43,810 nucleotides of DNA from an uncultured Porphyromonadaceae bacterium (GCA_937892215.1 CALAVE010000010.1:1-43810), one strand, 5' to 3'. Numbered from the stretch's first letter, positions 7,303-17,376 are shown. Made by a program: numbers and translations. The notes: generated from the letters alone by a model not told the origin.

Positions 7303-8988
7303 ATGAAATACGAAAGGCGAAAAACAATAAGTGTGAACGTTGGGGGAGTGATGATAGGCAGTGACTACCCTGTCCGCGTCCAGTCCATGACCAACACCAC
7401 TACCACCGACATAGAGGCGAGCGCAGCCCAGAGCCGGCGAATAGCCGAAGCCGGTGGCGAGATAGTGCGCCTCACGGCACAGGGCGTGCGCGAAGCCGAG
7501 GCCATAGGCGAGATACGCGCCAAGTTGCGCAGCGAGGGCTGCGATGTGCCTCTGGTGGCCGACATCCATTTCAATCCCCGTGCCGCATTCGCGGCCGCAC
7601 AGGTGACCGACAAGGTTCGCATCAATCCGGGCAACTTTGTGGACCCGGCTCGGCAGTTCCGCAGTCTGGAATACACCGACGAGGAATACGCGGCCGAACT
7701 GGCACGCATCCGCGAGGCCTTGCTGCCGTTCATCCGGATTTGCCGCGAACACGGCACCGCAGTGCGCCTGGGCGTGAACCACGGTTCGCTGAGCGACCGC
7801 ATCATGAGCCGCTACGGCAACACGGCGGCCGGGATGGTGGAGAGCGTGATGGAGTTTTTGCGCGTGTTCCGCGATGAGAATTTTAATCAGGTAGTGATAT
7901 CGATGAAAGCGTCGAATGTGGTGGTGATGGTGGAATCGGTTCAGCGACTTGTTCAGGCCATGGATGCCGAAGATATGCACTATCCGCTGCATTTAGGCGT
8001 TACCGAGGCCGGGTTCGGCGAAGACGGTCGCATCAAGTCGGCGGTGGGCATAGGCACGCTGCTTAGCCAGGGGCTGGGCGACACCATCCGGGTCTCGCTC
8101 AGTGAAGAGCCCGAGGCAGAGATTCCGGTGGCGAAGAAACTGGTGAGTTACATCACCTCACGACGGCAAGAAGCGGGTGATGATGCCGAAGAACCATATC
8201 CCATAGCACCGTCTCGCGCGCATACCGACCTTGTGGACGGAAAGATAGGCAGCGGAAAAGTGCCGGTGGTGCTGGCCGGCGGAGAACGTCCCACGGATAG
8301 CGGCGCACAACAGGCCGACTACTATTTTCAGACCGATACGGCCGTGAATTGGCTTGAGGTTGAGGCTTCTGCTGCGATAGAGAACATTGGTGAAATAACT
8401 CCGGAAACAGTGCTTGTGGTTACACCAACGGGTGACAACGTGCCCGGGAGCCAGATTTCGTTTATCCGCAGGCTAAAAAAGGCTGGAATCCACTGCCCGG
8501 TGATAGTGAAAAACCACTATGCTGATACTGAGCGCGAATGGCTGCAGGTGAAAGCCGGAGCCGACCTTGGCGCAGTGATGATGACCGGCCTGGCCGACGG
8601 AGTGTGGATTGACGCACCGGACTATGACAACCAAACAGAGGTGATTAGCATAGCACTGTCCATCCTGCAGGCCACGCGTCAGCGAATAAGCCACACCGAG
8701 TTCATCTCTTGTCCCGGATGCGGGCGTACCATGTTCGACCTTCAGACCACCGTGAAGCGAGTGAAAGAAGCCACATCGCATCTGCACCACCTGAAAATAG
8801 GTGTGATGGGGTGCGTGGTGAACGGTCCGGGTGAAATGGCCGATGCCGACTACGGCTACGTGGGAGCGGCTCGCCACAAGATAAGCCTCTACCGCGGCAA
8901 GGAATGTGTGGAGAAAAACATTCCTGAGGAAGAGGCGATAGAGCGCCTGCTGGCACTAATAGCGAGCGATGCGCGGACCGAAAAGTGA
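7303..8988 (+). CDS. ispG: 4-hydroxy-3-methylbut-2-enyl diphosphate synthase IspG (long form)
   Basis: A 561-residue iron-sulfur enzyme of the MEP isoprenoid pathway that converts methylerythritol cyclodiphosphate to HMBPP. The N-terminal TIM barrel begins VGGVMIGSDYPVRVQSMTNT. The 4Fe-4S ligands are Cys470 and Cys473 (SCPGCGRT), Cys504 (GVMGCVVNGPGE) and Glu511. It is about 190 residues longer than the E. coli enzyme because of an insert between barrel and cluster domain (roughly residues 270-440), as in plants, chlamydiae and other Bacteroidetes. It supplies the precursors of the undecaprenyl carrier used by UppP. Confidence 0.95.
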   Translation: MKYERRKTISVNVGGVMIGSDYPVRVQSMTNTTTTDIEASAAQSRRIAEAGGEIVRLTAQGVREAEAIGEIRAKLRSEGCDVPLVADIHFNPRAAFAAAQVTDKVRINPGNFVDPARQFRSLEYTDEEYAAELARIREALLPFIRICREHGTAVRLGVNHGSLSDRIMSRYGNTAAGMVESVMEFLRVFRDENFNQVVISMKASNVVVMVESVQRLVQAMDAEDMHYPLHLGVTEAGFGEDGRIKSAVGIGTLLSQGLGDTIRVSLSEEPEAEIPVAKKLVSYITSRRQEAGDDAEEPYPIAPSRAHTDLVDGKIGSGKVPVVLAGGERPTDSGAQQADYYFQTDTAVNWLEVEASAAIENIGEITPETVLVVTPTGDNVPGSQISFIRRLKKAGIHCPVIVKNHYADTEREWLQVKAGADLGAVMMTGLADGVWIDAPDYDNQTEVISIALSILQATRQRISHTEFISCPGCGRTMFDLQTTVKRVKEATSHLHHLKIGVMGCVVNGPGEMADADYGYVGAARHKISLYRGKECVEKNIPEEEAIERLLALIASDARTEK

Positions 8989-9027
8989 ATTTACAGAACA
9001 GACTAAAAACAGAAACCGATAGCACAG

Positions 9028-10005
9028 ATGGACTTCAGAACCGCCATACACACAGCCGCCAACGTGGGACTGCTCAATCACAACCAGAAGTTGATGATGC
9101 TTGGTTCGTGCTTCAGCGACAACATAGGCAACCGCCTGGCCACCGCCATGATGAACGTGGTGATAAATCCATTCGGCACGATTTATAACCCCATGAGCAT
9201 AGCGGCGTCGGTGGAGCGGATAATAGAAAACCGTCCTATAGCCGGTATGGACCTGTTCCAGCAGAATGGAGTGTGGAACAGTTACGCGTTTCACTCACGC
9301 TATTCCATGAGCGACAAGGAGGCCACGCTCACCAGGATGAACCGAAGCATAGAGCAGGCGCATGAGCATCTGAGCCGGTGCTCGGCGGTGATAATCACCT
9401 TGGGCACGGCCGTGACCTACACACTGCGAACTACCGGTGAGGTGGTGAGCAACTGCCACAAGGTGCCACAGCACGAATTCAGCCGCGGCATGGCCGATGT
9501 GGATGAGATAACGCGCGCGCTGACCGGCATGGTGGATGCGTTGCTCAAGTTTAACCCACAGTTGGCCGTGATATTTACCGTTAGCCCAATTCGTCACATA
9601 GCCGACGGGCTGGAGACCAACTCTCTGAGCAAGGCCACCCTGCGCCTTGCCACAGAGCGCATGGTGAGGGCATACCACGGCAAGGTGCTCTATTTCCCTG
9701 CCTACGAGATAATGATGGACGACCTGCGCGACTATCGCTTCTACGCACCCGACATGGTGCATCCGAGCGATGTGGCGATAGAATATATCTGGCAAGTGTT
9801 CCAATCGACCTATTTTGATGACTTCTCCACTCAGGCAATAGCGCGGTGCGAGCGAGTGCGCAAGCGACTTAACCACCGCCCCATGAGCGGCAGCCGCGAG
9901 GCGGTGGAGCGGTTCCAGTCCGACACCCGCACCGTGGTGCGCAATCTGCTCAAAGAATATCCCTATCTGGCCGAGATACCAGAGATAGAAGAATATATAA
10001 ATTAG
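9028..10005 (+). CDS. GSCFA domain protein
   Basis: A 325-residue cytosolic protein of the GSCFA family (SGNH-hydrolase-like). The family name motif is at LGSCFSDNIGNRL (Gly26, Ser27, Cys28), followed by NPFGTIYNP at about 47-55, the central ITLGTAVTY block, and DMVHPSD near residues 240-247, which supplies the Asp/His of an SGNH-type active site. The substrate is unknown. It lies 39 bp after ispG and is followed by murF-alr with 9 bp between stop and ATG, an arrangement common in Bacteroidetes, so a link to cell-envelope synthesis is plausible but unproven. Confidence 0.9.
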   Translation: MDFRTAIHTAANVGLLNHNQKLMMLGSCFSDNIGNRLATAMMNVVINPFGTIYNPMSIAASVERIIENRPIAGMDLFQQNGVWNSYAFHSRYSMSDKEATLTRMNRSIEQAHEHLSRCSAVIITLGTAVTYTLRTTGEVVSNCHKVPQHEFSRGMADVDEITRALTGMVDALLKFNPQLAVIFTVSPIRHIADGLETNSLSKATLRLATERMVRAYHGKVLYFPAYEIMMDDLRDYRFYAPDMVHPSDVAIEYIWQVFQSTYFDDFSTQAIARCERVRKRLNHRPMSGSREAVERFQSDTRTVVRNLLKEYPYLAEIPEIEEYIN

Positions 10006-10014
10006 TTGATAACA

Positions 10015-12402
10015 ATGAAATACAGCATAAGTAAGATATCAGATATACTGAAGGACGCGCGGCCGGTGGCCGGAGCCCCCGGGGCAAGCGTGAGCAAACT
10101 GCTAACCGACTCGCGGTCGCTTTCGGTTCCGGAAGAGACACTGTTTTTCGCCCTGCACACGCGTGAGGGCGACGGCCACAACTTCATAGACCAACTCTAT
10201 GAGCGCGGAGTGCGCAACTTTGTGGTGGAGCGCGCTGACGTGGCCCAGGACAAACCCGACTCAAACTTCCTGATAGTGCCTAATTCACTGGACGCGTTGC
10301 AGCAACTTGCTGCGTATCACCGCAGCCGTTTCAGCATTCCGGTGATAGCCATTACAGGCAGCAAGGGAAAGACTATAGTGAAAGAGTGGCTCTACACGAT
10401 GCTTAAAGACACGTGCAACGCCGTGCGCTCGCCCCGCAGTTACAATTCTCAGACCGGAGTTCCGCTGTCGCTGTGGGAAATAAATGAGCAGCACAATCTG
10501 GCCATAATCGAGGCCGGAATCTCAAAGTGCGGCGAGATGGAGCGACTTCAAGCCATTATAAAGCCAACAGTGGTGATAATCACCAATATAGGAGCCGAAC
10601 ACGATGAGGGATTCAGTTCCTACGGTGAGAAAATCAAGGAGAAAGTGAAACTTGCCGCTGAGGCCAATTTGGTGCTTGCGCCCGACAACAATCCGCTGCT
10701 GATACAAGCCATCAACGATGTGGCCCCCAAAGCCCGAAAACGCTTTGTCTCGGCTATGGACTACGCGCCGATACTACCGGCGGCGGGTGTGCTCCGCACC
10801 GATGCGGCCCTGTGTGCCGCCTGCGCGCAGGAAATGGGCGTTAAGAGCGAGGATCTGGCCGGTAAATTGAAGTTGCTACGTCCCATCAGCACTCGCACCA
10901 GCGTGATAGAAGGCGTGAACAACTGTACAATCATCATAGATGGCTACAGCAGCGACTTCAGTTCACTGGCACCGGCACTCGACTTTCTGTTGCGTCGCTC
11001 GGTGGGAGCGAAGCGCAGAACCCTGATTCTGAGTGATATAGTGGGTGAGGACAGTGAGGCGGCATATAAGCGACTCGGAGAGTTGCTACGCGAGAAATCG
11101 GTGTCGCGCCTGGTGGGCGTAGGACCGCTGATGAAGAAACTGGGCGGCGCTGTGGATGTGGATGAAAAGTTGCTTTTCGGCGATGCGTCGGAGATGGTAC
11201 AGACCCTCTCGCAAGGCGATTTTGAGAACGAGACAGTGCTGCTGAAAGTGGCTCCCCAAGACGATTCGGAAGTGATAGTGGAAATGCTGGAGGCCAGTCG
11301 TCACCAGACGGTGGAAGAAGTGGACCTCAATGCCCTGGCTCACAATTACAAGTTTTTCCGCTCCCTGCTCAAGCCCAGTACCCGTACGGTGGCGATGGTT
11401 AAGGCATCGGGCTACGGTACAGGCTCTTACGAGATAGCCAAGACCCTGCAGGATGCCGGAGCCGACTATCTGGCCGTGGCGGTGCAGGACGAAGGCGTGA
11501 ACCTGCGCAAAGCGGGAATCACCATGCCAATAATAGTTCTGAACCCGTCGGTGGTGAATTACAAGGCCATCTTCCTTAACCGCCTCGAACCTGAAGTTTA
11601 CAGCGTGCAAGAGGCGAGTGAACTGATACGCGAAGGCGCGCGGATAGGCATAAAAGATTATCCCGTCCACATCAAGATAGACACCGGAATGCATCGGCTG
11701 GGATTCATATTCGAGCAGTTGCCGTCGCTGGTGGAACTGCTCAAGGGGCAAGACGTGGTGAAGCCGGTGTCGGCGTTCTCGCACCTTGCCGTTGCCGATG
11801 AGCCCGACAAGGACGGTTACAGTTACACGCAGTTCTCAATCTTTGACCTCTGCACGGAGTATCTGCAAGGCAAGTTTGAGCATCACATAATGCGTCACAT
11901 CCTCAACACCAGCGGGATAGTTCGCTTTCCTGAGCGCCAGTATGACATGGTTCGCATAGGAATAGGCCTCTACGGAATCAAGACACTGTTCGACGGAAGC
12001 GAGGACCCGTTGCTGCCGGTGGCGGCGTTGCGTTCGGTGATAATCTCCATCAAGGAATGGGAGTCGGGCACAACGATAGGTTACGGCCGCCGAGGCGTGC
12101 TAACACGCAAGTCGCGGATAGCCACGGTGACCATAGGCTACGCCGACGGACTGGACCGTCACTTCGGCAACGGAAAAGTGAGTATGTGGGTGAACGGCAC
12201 GCTGTGTCCCACGGTGGGCAACGTGTGCATGGACGCGGTGATGATAGACGTGACCGATGCCGAGTGCGCTGTGGGCGACAAGGTGGAAATCTTCGGTCCC
12301 AATATCCCGATAGAGAAACTGAGCGAGGCCCGCGGCACCATCCCCTACGAGGTGCTTACCAGCGTGTCGCCGCGAGTTAAGAGAGTGTATTTCAGAGAGT
12401 AG
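10015..12402 (+). CDS. bifunctional MurF-like ligase / alanine racemase
   Basis: A 795-residue fusion. Residues 1 to about 430 are a MurF-type Mur ligase (UDP-MurNAc-tripeptide:D-Ala-D-Ala ligase) with ATP-binding GSKGKT at 115-120 and the YNSQTGVPLSLW and IIEAGISKCGEME blocks. Residues ~435-795 are a PLP-dependent alanine racemase with PLP lysine Lys463 (MVKASGYG) and catalytic Tyr709 (IGYADGLDR). It thus joins D-Ala production to its use in peptidoglycan precursor synthesis, a fusion typical of Bacteroidetes. The Mur central motif reads DGYSSDFSSL rather than DSYNxD. The ATG at 10015 is preferred over a TTG at 10006. Many Bacteroidetes carry a separate full MurF as well, so ligase activity is not certain. 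Confidence 0.9.
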   Translation: MKYSISKISDILKDARPVAGAPGASVSKLLTDSRSLSVPEETLFFALHTREGDGHNFIDQLYERGVRNFVVERADVAQDKPDSNFLIVPNSLDALQQLAAYHRSRFSIPVIAITGSKGKTIVKEWLYTMLKDTCNAVRSPRSYNSQTGVPLSLWEINEQHNLAIIEAGISKCGEMERLQAIIKPTVVIITNIGAEHDEGFSSYGEKIKEKVKLAAEANLVLAPDNNPLLIQAINDVAPKARKRFVSAMDYAPILPAAGVLRTDAALCAACAQEMGVKSEDLAGKLKLLRPISTRTSVIEGVNNCTIIIDGYSSDFSSLAPALDFLLRRSVGAKRRTLILSDIVGEDSEAAYKRLGELLREKSVSRLVGVGPLMKKLGGAVDVDEKLLFGDASEMVQTLSQGDFENETVLLKVAPQDDSEVIVEMLEASRHQTVEEVDLNALAHNYKFFRSLLKPSTRTVAMVKASGYGTGSYEIAKTLQDAGADYLAVAVQDEGVNLRKAGITMPIIVLNPSVVNYKAIFLNRLEPEVYSVQEASELIREGARIGIKDYPVHIKIDTGMHRLGFIFEQLPSLVELLKGQDVVKPVSAFSHLAVADEPDKDGYSYTQFSIFDLCTEYLQGKFEHHIMRHILNTSGIVRFPERQYDMVRIGIGLYGIKTLFDGSEDPLLPVAALRSVIISIKEWESGTTIGYGRRGVLTRKSRIATVTIGYADGLDRHFGNGKVSMWVNGTLCPTVGNVCMDAVMIDVTDAECAVGDKVEIFGPNIPIEKLSEARGTIPYEVLTSVSPRVKRVYFRE

Positions 12403-12408
12403 TAAAAA

Positions 12409-13572
12409 ATGATTATGAGAAGCATATTATTCATATTGTCGCTGGTGCTGACGGCTGTGTGCGGTCTGAGTCAGAGTTTTGAGAGCGATGGCCTGTGGTA
12501 TCGCATCACCGATGACGGGCGAGCGGTGGTAACCGAGCCGGAGCGCGGCACTTACGACGGAGTGGTGATAATTCCCGGCTACGTTTATTACGGCGGTGAG
12601 AATCATCACATTACGGCTATCGACTCGGCCGCGTTCGCAGGCAGCAAAGTCACCCATGTGGTGGTGCCAAACGGAGTGACGGCCATGGGGAAAGGAGCGT
12701 TTGCCAACACGGCAGAGTTGCGGGGCGTTACGCTGCCCGCGACGCTCAGCCGCATAGAGGCTGAAACGTTCATGGCCAGCAATCTCACGTCGCTTGCCGT
12801 GCCCGAAGGGGTGAAAGAGATAGGCGAGCGCGCATTCAGCGACTGCGGCAACCTGCGGTGGCTGTTCTTGCCGCGGAGTCTGAAAAAAGTGGGGGCCGAA
12901 GCGTTAGACTACTGCTACAACCTGAGCGAGATACACATGGCCGGCGACGCCGTGCTCAAGGGAGCGGCCGCCTTCCGTGACCTGCGCGGCACCGACGTGG
13001 TGACGTGTGCCGACAGCGTGACTGTGGCCTACGAGCAAAGCGACGAGTGGCAAGACGTGGGCGGAGTGATGTTCTATACGGCCGACAGTTTTGACCTGAC
13101 GATGGACATGGAGGCCGACGTGGTGAACGGCAGTTGGGCGCATTTCGCGTTGCCTGAGGGCTTGGCCTACGAGATATACGACGACGTGGATAGCCTGATA
13201 GGACTGGCCTCGGCTTCGGACGTGTATCTGCCTATATTGAAGCAAGACATGGATTACCGCATAGTTCCCACCACGCTGACATCCAGTTCCGAACCACTTG
13301 TGGCCCGAGTGCCGAGCCGAATGGCTCCGCCGAGCCAGACGGCAAGTGTGATAGGTGACAAAGACTTCACGACCGAAGGGCCGAACATATATGCGTCGGG
13401 CGGCGTGATTTACATCACCGGCGACAACTACGGCAAGTGGCTGTGGATACATGATGTGTACGGAAACCTGTGGCTGGAGCGACCGGCATGCGAGGGCAAC
13501 GTGGGATTTCTGCCGCCGGGCAAGGTGTATATAGTGCGCGTGGGTGACACGGTGAAAAAAGTGGTGCTATGA
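12409..13572 (+). CDS. exported BspA-type leucine-rich-repeat protein
   Basis: A 387-residue protein with a signal peptide (MIMRSILFILSLVLTAVCGLSQS), then BspA/TpLRR repeats (LRR_5) at about 65-190: VTHVVVPNGVTAMGKGAFAN, LRGVTLPATLSRIEAETF, LTSLAVPEGVKEIGERAFSD. A less repetitive middle follows. The C-terminus (PPGKVYIVRVGDTVKKVVL) resembles the beta-rich sorting tail of type IX secretion substrates, so it may be exported to the surface; this is inference. The ATG at 12415 is an equally good start. It is coupled to tadA by a 4-nt overlap, an odd partner for a surface protein. Confidence 0.75.
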   Translation: MIMRSILFILSLVLTAVCGLSQSFESDGLWYRITDDGRAVVTEPERGTYDGVVIIPGYVYYGGENHHITAIDSAAFAGSKVTHVVVPNGVTAMGKGAFANTAELRGVTLPATLSRIEAETFMASNLTSLAVPEGVKEIGERAFSDCGNLRWLFLPRSLKKVGAEALDYCYNLSEIHMAGDAVLKGAAAFRDLRGTDVVTCADSVTVAYEQSDEWQDVGGVMFYTADSFDLTMDMEADVVNGSWAHFALPEGLAYEIYDDVDSLIGLASASDVYLPILKQDMDYRIVPTTLTSSSEPLVARVPSRMAPPSQTASVIGDKDFTTEGPNIYASGGVIYITGDNYGKWLWIHDVYGNLWLERPACEGNVGFLPPGKVYIVRVGDTVKKVVL

Positions 13573-14009
13573 TAACTGAGGACGACAAGCGGTGGATGAA
13601 GCGCGCCCTGGATGAAGCCAAGGCGGCGCTGCGGGCCGACGAGGTGCCCATAGGTGCGGTGGTGGTGTGCAACGAGCAGGTAATAGCCCGCGGGCATAAC
13701 CTCACCGAGACCCTTACCGACGTTACGGCTCACGCCGAGATGCAGGCCATCACTGCTGCGTGCAACTATTTGGGAGCCAAGTACCTGCCGCAGTGCACGC
13801 TATATGTGACCGTGGAGCCGTGCCTGATGTGCGCAGGGGCGCTGGGTTGGAGCCAGATATCGCGCGTGGTGTATGGCGCAGCCGACCCCAAGCGCGGTTA
13901 CCACACCTTCTGCGACAGCCCGTTCCACAAGAAGACCGTGGTGGAGGGTGGTTGCCTGGAGGACGAGTGTGCCGAACTGATGACCGGATTCTTCAGGGGC
14001 AAGCGCTGA
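13569..14009 (+). CDS. tadA: tRNA-specific adenosine deaminase TadA
   Basis: A 146-residue zinc deaminase that converts A34 of tRNA-Arg(ACG) to inosine. The active-site motifs are HAE at 55-57 (zinc His, catalytic Glu) and PCLMC at 84-88 (zinc cysteines). Length and the N-terminal WMKRALDEAKAA helix are standard. The ATG overlaps the stop of the leucine-rich-repeat gene (ATGA). Confidence 0.93.
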   Translation: MITEDDKRWMKRALDEAKAALRADEVPIGAVVVCNEQVIARGHNLTETLTDVTAHAEMQAITAACNYLGAKYLPQCTLYVTVEPCLMCAGALGWSQISRVVYGAADPKRGYHTFCDSPFHKKTVVEGGCLEDECAELMTGFFRGKR

Positions 14010-14077
14010 CGTGGTGGCCGAGCGAGTGACACAGAAAACAATAACAGAGGAATGATTAACCAATATCCAGTTATATT

Positions 14078-14953
14078 ATGAGAACAAACAGATTTTACAC
14101 GGTCCTGATAGTGATTTTGCTCGCTATGGCTGTTCCGGCGAGCAATATGTGCATGGCTGCCGGCCAAGCGGCGTCGGAGGAAGTGACGCTTACCCGTGTG
14201 GTGAAGGTGCACAGCGCCAAGATGGGGCGCGACATACTCAACACCGTGGTGGTACCTGAGCAATATTACGATCCCGACTTTCAGGAGGAGCAGTTCCCTG
14301 TAATGTATCTGCTTCACGGCTACGACGGCGATTACCGCAACTGGTCGGACAAGGCCTCGCTGGAAGCGCTGGCGAGCACCTACAGCATGATAATAGTGTG
14401 CCCCGACGGTCAGGACAGTTGGTACGTGGACTCGCCGGTGGACCCCAAGATGCAGTTTGAGACCTACGTTGCCGATGAACTGGTGACCTTTGTGGATGAC
14501 CACTACCGCACCATCCCCGACCCCAAGTTACGAGCCATCACCGGCCTGAGCATGGGCGGTCACGGTGCGCTCTCGCTGGCATTACGTCACCCCGACGTGT
14601 TCGGTTCTTGTGGCAGCATGAGCGGCTGTGTGGATATAACGCAGTGTGCCGATAAATGGAAGATAGCCAAGCGGCTGGGCGACTACGCGCAGAACAAGGC
14701 AGAGTGGGAGAGCCACTCGGTGCTGCTCATGGTTCCCACGCTCAGCACCACGCAGAACATCATCATAGACGATGGCACCGGTGACGTGTTCTACGAGATG
14801 AACCTGCAGTTGCACAAAGCGTTGCTTGAACGGAAGATAGCCCACGATTTCACGATACGTCCCGGTGCCCACACATGGGACTACTGGGTTAATTCGCTCG
14901 ACTATCACGCGCTGTTCTTCTCCAAGTGCTTCGACAAGGCATTTGACGACTGA
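14078..14953 (+). CDS. exported alpha/beta-hydrolase, esterase D family
   Basis: A 291-residue secreted or periplasmic hydrolase with a signal peptide over about residues 1-28. It has the oxyanion region YLLHGYDGDYRNW, the nucleophile elbow GLSMGGHG (GxSxG) and a catalytic His in GAHTWDYW near the C-terminus, the pattern of the putative esterase family (PF00756; S-formylglutathione hydrolase and feruloyl esterase relatives). The signal peptide argues against the glutathione role and for hydrolysis of acyl or feruloyl esters on carbohydrates; the substrate is not known. Confidence 0.85.
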   Translation: MRTNRFYTVLIVILLAMAVPASNMCMAAGQAASEEVTLTRVVKVHSAKMGRDILNTVVVPEQYYDPDFQEEQFPVMYLLHGYDGDYRNWSDKASLEALASTYSMIIVCPDGQDSWYVDSPVDPKMQFETYVADELVTFVDDHYRTIPDPKLRAITGLSMGGHGALSLALRHPDVFGSCGSMSGCVDITQCADKWKIAKRLGDYAQNKAEWESHSVLLMVPTLSTTQNIIIDDGTGDVFYEMNLQLHKALLERKIAHDFTIRPGAHTWDYWVNSLDYHALFFSKCFDKAFDD

Positions 14954-15008
14954 CAATAATAATAGCCATAACAGAATATTAACGAATATCAACTAACGCT
15001 TGAACAAT

Positions 15009-16037
15009 ATGCGTCCACGAATACTGATAATCTACACCGGCGGCACCATAGGGATGATAGAGAACCCCGTGACACACACGCTGCAGCCATTCGACTTTTC
15101 ACACCTGATGGAAAATGTGCCCAAGGTGAAGATGCTGGAGTACGACATAGAGAATATCCAGTTCAATCCGCCGATTGACAGTTCCAACATGAATCCGCGC
15201 CACTGGGGCGAGATAGCGAAGGCCATAGAGGATAACTACGACAACTTCGACGGGTTTGTGGTGCTTCACGGCACCGACACCATGGCGTTCACGGCCTCGG
15301 CGCTGAGTTTTATGCTGGAAAACCTGCATAAGCCGGTTATAATCACCGGGTCGCAGTTGCCAATAGGGGAGGTGCGCACCGATGGCGAGGAAAACCTGAT
15401 AACGGCGCTGCAGGTGGCCGCTGCCACCATGCCGACCGGCGAGGCAATGATTCAGGAAGTGGCCATACTGTTTGAGAACTACTTGTGGCGCGGCAACCGC
15501 AGCACCAAGATGAGTGCCGACAACTTTAACGCGTTCAAGAGCAACAATTATCCGCCGCTGGCCAACATAGGGCTGGGAATCACGTTTATAGAGGAGGCGT
15601 TGTATCGCTCTCCGTCGCGTCGTCCGCTGAAGGTGCGCTACGGCATGGACACCAATGTGATGAGCATAGAGCTGAATCCGGGCATGACAGAATCCACACT
15701 CAGGCACCTGCTTAACACGCCGGATATCAAGGGCGTGGTTTTGAAGACCTACGGAGCCGGCAACAGCCCCACCGACGAGTGGTTTGTGAGCCTGATACGC
15801 GAGGCCGTGGAGCGGGGTATAGTGATACTGAACGTGACGCAGTGTGTGAACGGAGGCGTACATTCATCGCTCTACGACACGGGAAACTGCCTGAACCAGG
15901 CCGGCGTGCTGAGCGGTCACGACATTACGTTCGAGGCCGCTATCACCAAGATGATGTACCTCTTCGGGCTGGGGCTGAGCGGCGAAACGGTGAAGAAATA
16001 CCTCAACTGTGCCCTTTGCGGCGAGGTGACGATATAG
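15009..16037 (+). CDS. ansA: L-asparaginase, type I
   Basis: A 342-residue enzyme hydrolysing L-asparagine to aspartate and ammonia. Both catalytic Thr motifs are visible: IIYTGGTIGM near the N-terminus (Thr in TGGTIG) and VVLHGTDTMAFTASAL near residue 90. No signal peptide is seen, consistent with the cytosolic type I (AnsA-like) group. The frame is open to a TTG at 15000 but the ATG at 15009 gives the usual N-terminus. Confidence 0.93.
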   Translation: MRPRILIIYTGGTIGMIENPVTHTLQPFDFSHLMENVPKVKMLEYDIENIQFNPPIDSSNMNPRHWGEIAKAIEDNYDNFDGFVVLHGTDTMAFTASALSFMLENLHKPVIITGSQLPIGEVRTDGEENLITALQVAAATMPTGEAMIQEVAILFENYLWRGNRSTKMSADNFNAFKSNNYPPLANIGLGITFIEEALYRSPSRRPLKVRYGMDTNVMSIELNPGMTESTLRHLLNTPDIKGVVLKTYGAGNSPTDEWFVSLIREAVERGIVILNVTQCVNGGVHSSLYDTGNCLNQAGVLSGHDITFEAAITKMMYLFGLGLSGETVKKYLNCALCGEVTI

Positions 16038-16089
16038 CCTTTAGGTGGAACGACATAAATGGGCCAAAACAAAAAAACTGAAATCAGGA

Positions 16090-17331
16090 ATGAACGAAAG
16101 ACTGAAGGAAAAAGTGCGCAGCCTGCGCATAAGCGACTATAACTACTGTCTGCCCGACGAACGCATAGCCAAGCATCCGCTGGCGCGGCGTGAGCAGTGC
16201 AAACTGCTGTATCACCACGGCGATGTGAACGAGGAACGGCATTTCTACGATGTGCCGTCGCTGCTGCCACCGAAGACGATGCTGGTGGTGAACAACACGC
16301 GCGTGATTAACGCGCGACTGCGTTTCCGCAAGCCAAACGGCGGAGCGGCCATTGAGATATTCTGCCTGGAACCCGAGACTCCGCACGACTACGAGCAGGT
16401 GTTCCAGACAACCGAGCGGTGCTCGTGGATTTGCCTTGTGGGTAACAATAAGCGCTGGAAAGAGGGAGACCTGAGCCAAAGCGTGGAGGTGGACGGCAAG
16501 GCCGTGACATTGCGCGCAAGGCGAACCGACCGGCGCGGCAACTCGTTTGTGGTGGAGTTCAGTTGGGACAATCCTGACGTCACTTTCGCCACGCTTCTAA
16601 CGGCAACGGGAGAAATCCCCATTCCACCGTATCTGAATCGCGGCACCGAAGAATCGGACTCGGTGGACTACCAGACGGTTTACAGCCACATCGACGGTAG
16701 CGTGGCGGCGCCTACGGCCGGACTTCACTTCACACCCGAACTATTAGAAGAATGTGACCGGCGAGGTATCGCGAGGCGTGAACTCACGCTCCATGTGGGA
16801 GCGGGCACGTTCCAGCCGGTGAAGAGTGAGAGCATAGGCGAGCATGAAATGCACTATGAGTTCATTTCGGTGCCGCGCGACCTGATATGCGAACTGCTGG
16901 AGCACAAGCGGCAGGGACGGCCGCTGGTGGCAGTGGGCACCACATCGGTGAGAACGCTGGAGAGCCTGTACTACATCGGTCAGACGCTGGAGGACAATCC
17001 TGCTCCGTCCGAAATCACCGTGCTTCAGTGGATGCCTTACGAGACACCATGCGCCATCAGCACGGAGAAGGCGCTGCAAAACATCGTGGACTATCTGGAC
17101 CGCAACGGCATGAATCAACTGCTCGGCTCCACCCAACTGATGATAGCGCCGGGGTTCCGTTACCGCCTTGTGGACGGGATGATTACCAATTTCCACCAGC
17201 CGCAGTCCACACTGCTACTGCTGGTGGCGGCGTTTGTGGGCGAGGACAAGTGGCGCGGAATGTATGATTTCGCCCTTGCGAGGGACTTCCGTTTCCTCAG
17301 TTACGGTGACGGCTCGTTGCTACTGCCCTAA
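16090..17331 (+). CDS. second QueA-like protein (SAM:tRNA ribosyltransferase-isomerase family)
   Basis: A 413-residue paralogue of the QueA at 2302-3354. It keeps the core blocks: MLVVNNTRVINARL, YQTVYSHIDGSVAAPTAGLHF, LTLHVGAGTFQPV and MITNFHQPQSTLLLLVAAFVG. It is about 60 residues longer, with an extra segment near the C-terminus (around EITVLQWMPYETPCAISTEKAL). The start is the ATG at 16090, since the upstream extension to a GTG at 16045 is not family-like. Having two family members suggests that one acts on another substrate or a modified queuosine step. It lies between asparaginase and a lipoprotein gene, apart from other tRNA-modification genes. Confidence 0.85.
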   Translation: MNERLKEKVRSLRISDYNYCLPDERIAKHPLARREQCKLLYHHGDVNEERHFYDVPSLLPPKTMLVVNNTRVINARLRFRKPNGGAAIEIFCLEPETPHDYEQVFQTTERCSWICLVGNNKRWKEGDLSQSVEVDGKAVTLRARRTDRRGNSFVVEFSWDNPDVTFATLLTATGEIPIPPYLNRGTEESDSVDYQTVYSHIDGSVAAPTAGLHFTPELLEECDRRGIARRELTLHVGAGTFQPVKSESIGEHEMHYEFISVPRDLICELLEHKRQGRPLVAVGTTSVRTLESLYYIGQTLEDNPAPSEITVLQWMPYETPCAISTEKALQNIVDYLDRNGMNQLLGSTQLMIAPGFRYRLVDGMITNFHQPQSTLLLLVAAFVGEDKWRGMYDFALARDFRFLSYGDGSLLLP

Positions 17332-17376
17332 AAGATTCAGTCGGGAGATATTCAGTGATGAAGATAACATGGGATT

